A stretch of 7,565 bases of DNA from Actinomycetes bacterium (GTDB lineage: Bacteria; Actinomycetota; Actinomycetes; Propionibacteriales; Propionibacteriaceae). The notes under the pieces are model-generated. The model ran no database searches and had not been told where the DNA came from. It saw only the letters and a program-made list of their open reading frames with translations. The stretch is from contig JAEWIK010000307.1 of the NCBI GenBank assembly GCA_023387135.1, positions 1-7,565 on the forward strand, in the 5' to 3' direction. Positions 5,489 through 7,565 of the stretch are shown here, piece by piece. A program made the position numbers and the translations under genes. Positions within the stretch are counted from its first letter, which is position 1; each line of letters begins with the position of its first letter.

Positions 5489-7004
5489 TCCGAATCCCCC
5501 ACAGTCCCAACTCGCCGCCGCTGCCGAAGGCGTCCCCGATCAGTGTGACTCCCTTGCCCAGGGCGAGCACCCCGTCGGCCTGCGACACCGGCAGGTCGGT
5601 CAGGTCGACCGCCGCCTGCTTCTGCAGTTCGCCCAGGGCCACCAGCCGCGGGTCGCCCGACGTCGTCCTGGCACGCCTGCCGAGTTCGGCGATCTTGTCC
5701 GCGCTGCCGGGCAGGGGCGAGTCGACATAGCCCTGCAGCCACCCCGAAGCGACAGCTGCCCAGGGCTGGGCGTCGGTGAGCACGAGGTCGGCCGGACCGT
5801 CCTCGACGAGCCTGACGCTCACCCTGTCCAGCGCCTCGATCCTGCCGCGCAACAGGTTCGCCAGGTCGGCGTGGCCGGGTGCTGCCCTGTCGTAGCGCAG
5901 CGTGAGCTTCACCCTGCTGCCCTGGATCTCCGGCAGCACGGGCGACCCGCCCACCGGGAAGGTCGCCAGGTGGCCTTCGACTCCCACCGGCACGAGCGAG
6001 GCCAGCGTGCGGTCCTGCTGCAGGGCGCGCGCCACGCCCGAACGCAGGACGGCGTTCGCCCGGTACTTGGAGTCGGGCGACCACAACAGCCGTGAGACCC
6101 GGGCGCCGTCCATCGGCCAGAAGGTGAACCCCTTGGCGGTGTCGTGGCTGGGGCTGGCGGTGATCTCGTCGGTCAGCCGCTGCACGGCGGGCGGGTCGAG
6201 GGTGCGCCACACGAGATCGGCGGTGCCGTTGACGATCGCCTCCTCGGCGGACGGCGAGTCCGCCACCCGCTCCAGGCGGATCGTGTCGATGCCGCCCGCG
6301 AGCGGCCCGGTGTACTTCTCGAACCTCGTGAAGTCGGCACCCGCCTCGCCGATCCTCGTCAGCTGGTACGGCCCCGACCCGACGGGGAGGACGGCGCTGT
6401 CGAGCGGCATGGCGGTGTCGGGGTCGAACACCGACTCGTCGACGATGGACGCCGCGAGCGTCCCCAGCGCGTAGCCGAACCTGTTGTCGGCGTAGCTGAG
6501 GTGGAAGCGCACGGTGAGCTCGTCGGGGGTGGAGATGCGCGTCAGCGTGTCGAGCAAGGGCACCGCGGTGCCCGGTGCGTCCAACCGGAGCGCGCGCTGG
6601 ATGCTGAACCTGACGTCCGACGACGTGAGCGGGTCGCCGTTGTGGAAGGTCAGCCCCTCCGGCAGCGAGCACTCGTACACGGTCGGTGACGAGAAGTAGC
6701 AGTCGGTGGCGGCGTCGGGCTTGAGCTCGCCGGTCTCGGGCAGGACGCGCATCAGCCGCTGGTAGACGCTGGTGGCGATCAGCACGTCGGTGTCGCTCAC
6801 TGCCACCGCCGGATCGGCGGTGTGGATCGGTCCCGACGTCAGCATGGTGAAGGGACGCTGCGTGGGAGTGGGAGTCGGCGTCCCGGTGGCGGGCTGGGGC
6901 ACCGGCGGCGGAACCGGGATCTGTTGCTCGGGCGTACACCCGGCCGCCAGCGTCAGGGCAAGGCCTGCGACGACTGCGACGGCGATGCGGCGCTCAACGG
7001 GCAT
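5481..7004 (-). CDS. Family-5 ABC-transporter substrate-binding lipoprotein
   Basis: Extracytoplasmic binding protein of the oligopeptide/dipeptide/nickel type (SBP_bac_5), probably anchored to the membrane by a lipid. The 507-residue protein starts with a lipoprotein signal: basic VERR, a hydrophobic stretch, and lipobox LAAGC with Cys23. A Pro/Thr-rich linker follows (about 24-52, including TPTPTPTQ). The mature domain shows family signatures LPEGLTFHNGDPLTSSDVRFS (in 114-134), typical of the first lobe, and PVGSGPYQL (207-215), followed by a domain II region and return to lobe I near the C-terminus. C102 and C112 lie in a short loop and could form a disulfide outside the cell. The substrate cannot be told from sequence. 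No permease or ATPase gene is in the window, so the protein is an orphan here. The ATG lies inside the 3' end of metH (11-nt overlap); GGAGG occurs about 12 nt upstream. The stop overlaps trmI by 8 nt. Confidence 0.9.
   Translation of the reverse strand: MPVERRIAVAVVAGLALTLAAGCTPEQQIPVPPPVPQPATGTPTPTPTQRPFTMLTSGPIHTADPAVAVSDTDVLIATSVYQRLMRVLPETGELKPDAATDCYFSSPTVYECSLPEGLTFHNGDPLTSSDVRFSIQRALRLDAPGTAVPLLDTLTRISTPDELTVRFHLSYADNRFGYALGTLAASIVDESVFDPDTAMPLDSAVLPVGSGPYQLTRIGEAGADFTRFEKYTGPLAGGIDTIRLERVADSPSAEEAIVNGTADLVWRTLDPPAVQRLTDEITASPSHDTAKGFTFWPMDGARVSRLLWSPDSKYRANAVLRSGVARALQQDRTLASLVPVGVEGHLATFPVGGSPVLPEIQGSRVKLTLRYDRAAPGHADLANLLRGRIEALDRVSVRLVEDGPADLVLTDAQPWAAVASGWLQGYVDSPLPGSADKIAELGRRARTTSGDPRLVALGELQKQAAVDLTDLPVSQADGVLALGKGVTLIGDAFGSGGELGLWGIRNG
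6845..6934 (-). other. Pro/Thr-rich linker-coding segment of the lipoprotein gene
   Basis: This stretch encodes the low-complexity region after the lipobox, rich in proline with alternating Thr-Pro. Such linkers commonly space a lipid-anchored binding domain away from the membrane or through the cell wall. It is part of the gene and not a separate element. Confidence 0.7.
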
Positions 7005-7565
7005 TGAAGTACTTCGCCTCCGGGTGATGGACGATCAGCGCATCCGTCGACTGCTCGGGATGCAACTGGAACTCCTCAGATAGTGCCACCCCGATGCGCT
7101 CGGGCTTCACGAGGTCGACGACCACCGCGCGGTCCTCAAGGTCAGGACAGGCCGGGTAGCCGAAGGAGTACCTCGACCCCCGGTAGGCCTGGTCGCGCAG
7201 CATCGCCTCGAGTGCGCCGTCGCCGGACAGCCCCAGCTCGGCGCGCACCCTGGCGTGCCAGTACTCGGCGAGCGCCTCGGTGAGTTGGACGCTGAGGCCG
7301 TGCAGTTCGAGGTAGTCGCGGTACGAGTCCGCGGCGAAGAGTTCGGCGGTAGCGGTCGACACCTTGGAGCCCATGGTCGCCAACTGGAACGCGATCACGT
7401 CCGGGCCGAGTTCGGCAGCCTCGTCGGCGTCCCTGAAGAAGTCGGCCAGGCACAGCCGCCGTCCGCGCGACTGCCGGGGGAACGTCAGCCTGTGGAGTTC
7501 CCGGGCGGGGTCGTCGGGATCGCCGATGACGAGGACGTTGCCCTCCGAGTGGCACGGCCAGTAGC
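6994..7565 (-). CDS. metH: Cobalamin-dependent methionine synthase, C-terminal activation domain (5' part beyond the window)
   Basis: MetH transfers the methyl group of methyltetrahydrofolate to homocysteine through cobalamin; its C-terminal domain binds AdoMet to reactivate oxidised cobalamin. The last 189 residues are visible and the frame is open at the right edge. They begin in YWPCHSEGN and run through ADFFRD and the segment AFQLATMGSKVS. They include EYWHARVR, the AdoMet-binding signature RYSFGYPACPDLEDR (coded at 7129-7173) and the C-terminal LHPEQSTDALIVHHPEAKYF. All of these are typical of the MetH activation domain. The stop overlaps the start of the lipoprotein gene by 11 nt. A stand-alone activation-domain protein, known in some bacteria, cannot be ruled out because the N-terminal domains are outside the window. 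In M. tuberculosis metH also lies in the broad neighbourhood of trmI and mpa. Confidence 0.93.
   Translation of the reverse strand, partial: YWPCHSEGNVLVIGDPDDPARELHRLTFPRQSRGRRLCLADFFRDADEAAELGPDVIAFQLATMGSKVSTATAELFAADSYRDYLELHGLSVQLTEALAEYWHARVRAELGLSGDGALEAMLRDQAYRGSRYSFGYPACPDLEDRAVVVDLVKPERIGVALSEEFQLHPEQSTDALIVHHPEAKYFNAR

Noticed and set aside
4001..5548. Plus-strand open frame of 515 codons opposite arc and trmI
   Set aside because: It spans two genuine minus-strand genes, is Ser/Arg-rich in its first part and Arg/Asp/Gly-rich later, and has no domain signature.
6860..6900. Apparent short tandem repeat near the lipoprotein N-terminus
   Set aside because: It is explained by the Thr-Pro codons of the linker and is too short to count as a separate repeat element.
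5476..6939. Minus-strand 487-codon frame overlapping the lipoprotein gene
   Set aside because: It is an alternative frame of the lipoprotein gene with His/Arg/Ala-rich product; the other frame has a lipobox and SBP_bac_5 signatures.

Overview
The window is a high-GC, tightly packed stretch of a bacterial chromosome. It comes from an actinobacterium: it carries the prokaryotic ubiquitin-like (Pup) system, with Pup, Dop and the ARC/Mpa ATPase, next to a Rv2118c-type tRNA m1A58 methyltransferase and cobalamin-dependent methionine synthase. That neighbourhood recalls the mycobacterial metH...trmI...mpa...dop-pup region. The exact genus cannot be fixed from the window. A proteasome-less actinobacterium (Propionibacteriales-like, or similar to Corynebacterium or Bifidobacterium in this respect) is a reasonable guess, but it is inference.

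All eight genes lie on the minus strand, so transcription runs from high to low coordinates. In that order they are: the C-terminal activation domain of methionine synthase MetH (enters from the right edge); a family-5 ABC-transporter substrate-binding lipoprotein; TrmI; ARC/Mpa; Dop; Pup; prephenate dehydrogenase TyrA with an ACT domain; and the N-terminal half of cytidylate kinase Cmk (leaves at the left edge). Neighbouring genes overlap by 4 to 11 nt or are separated by 1 to 26 nt. There is no gap large enough to hold another gene, and I saw no RNA gene, CRISPR array, transposon or obvious terminator. The layout is compatible with one long transcript, possibly with internal promoters inside coding sequence.

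The most interesting part is the Pup module. In proteasome-bearing actinobacteria pup is usually followed by prcB and prcA. Here pup runs by a 4-nt GTGA overlap straight into tyrA and then cmk. The ARC ATPase also ends in ...SRALSV and lacks the C-terminal Gln-Tyr-Leu tail that Mpa uses to dock on the 20S proteasome. These two observations are independent and agree: this looks like a pupylation/ARC system that works without a 20S proteasome, probably as an unfolding or disassembly machine. Dop has a clearly shortened version of the Dop-specific loop and some PafA-like signature residues. PafA itself is not in the window and must be encoded elsewhere if pupylation is active.
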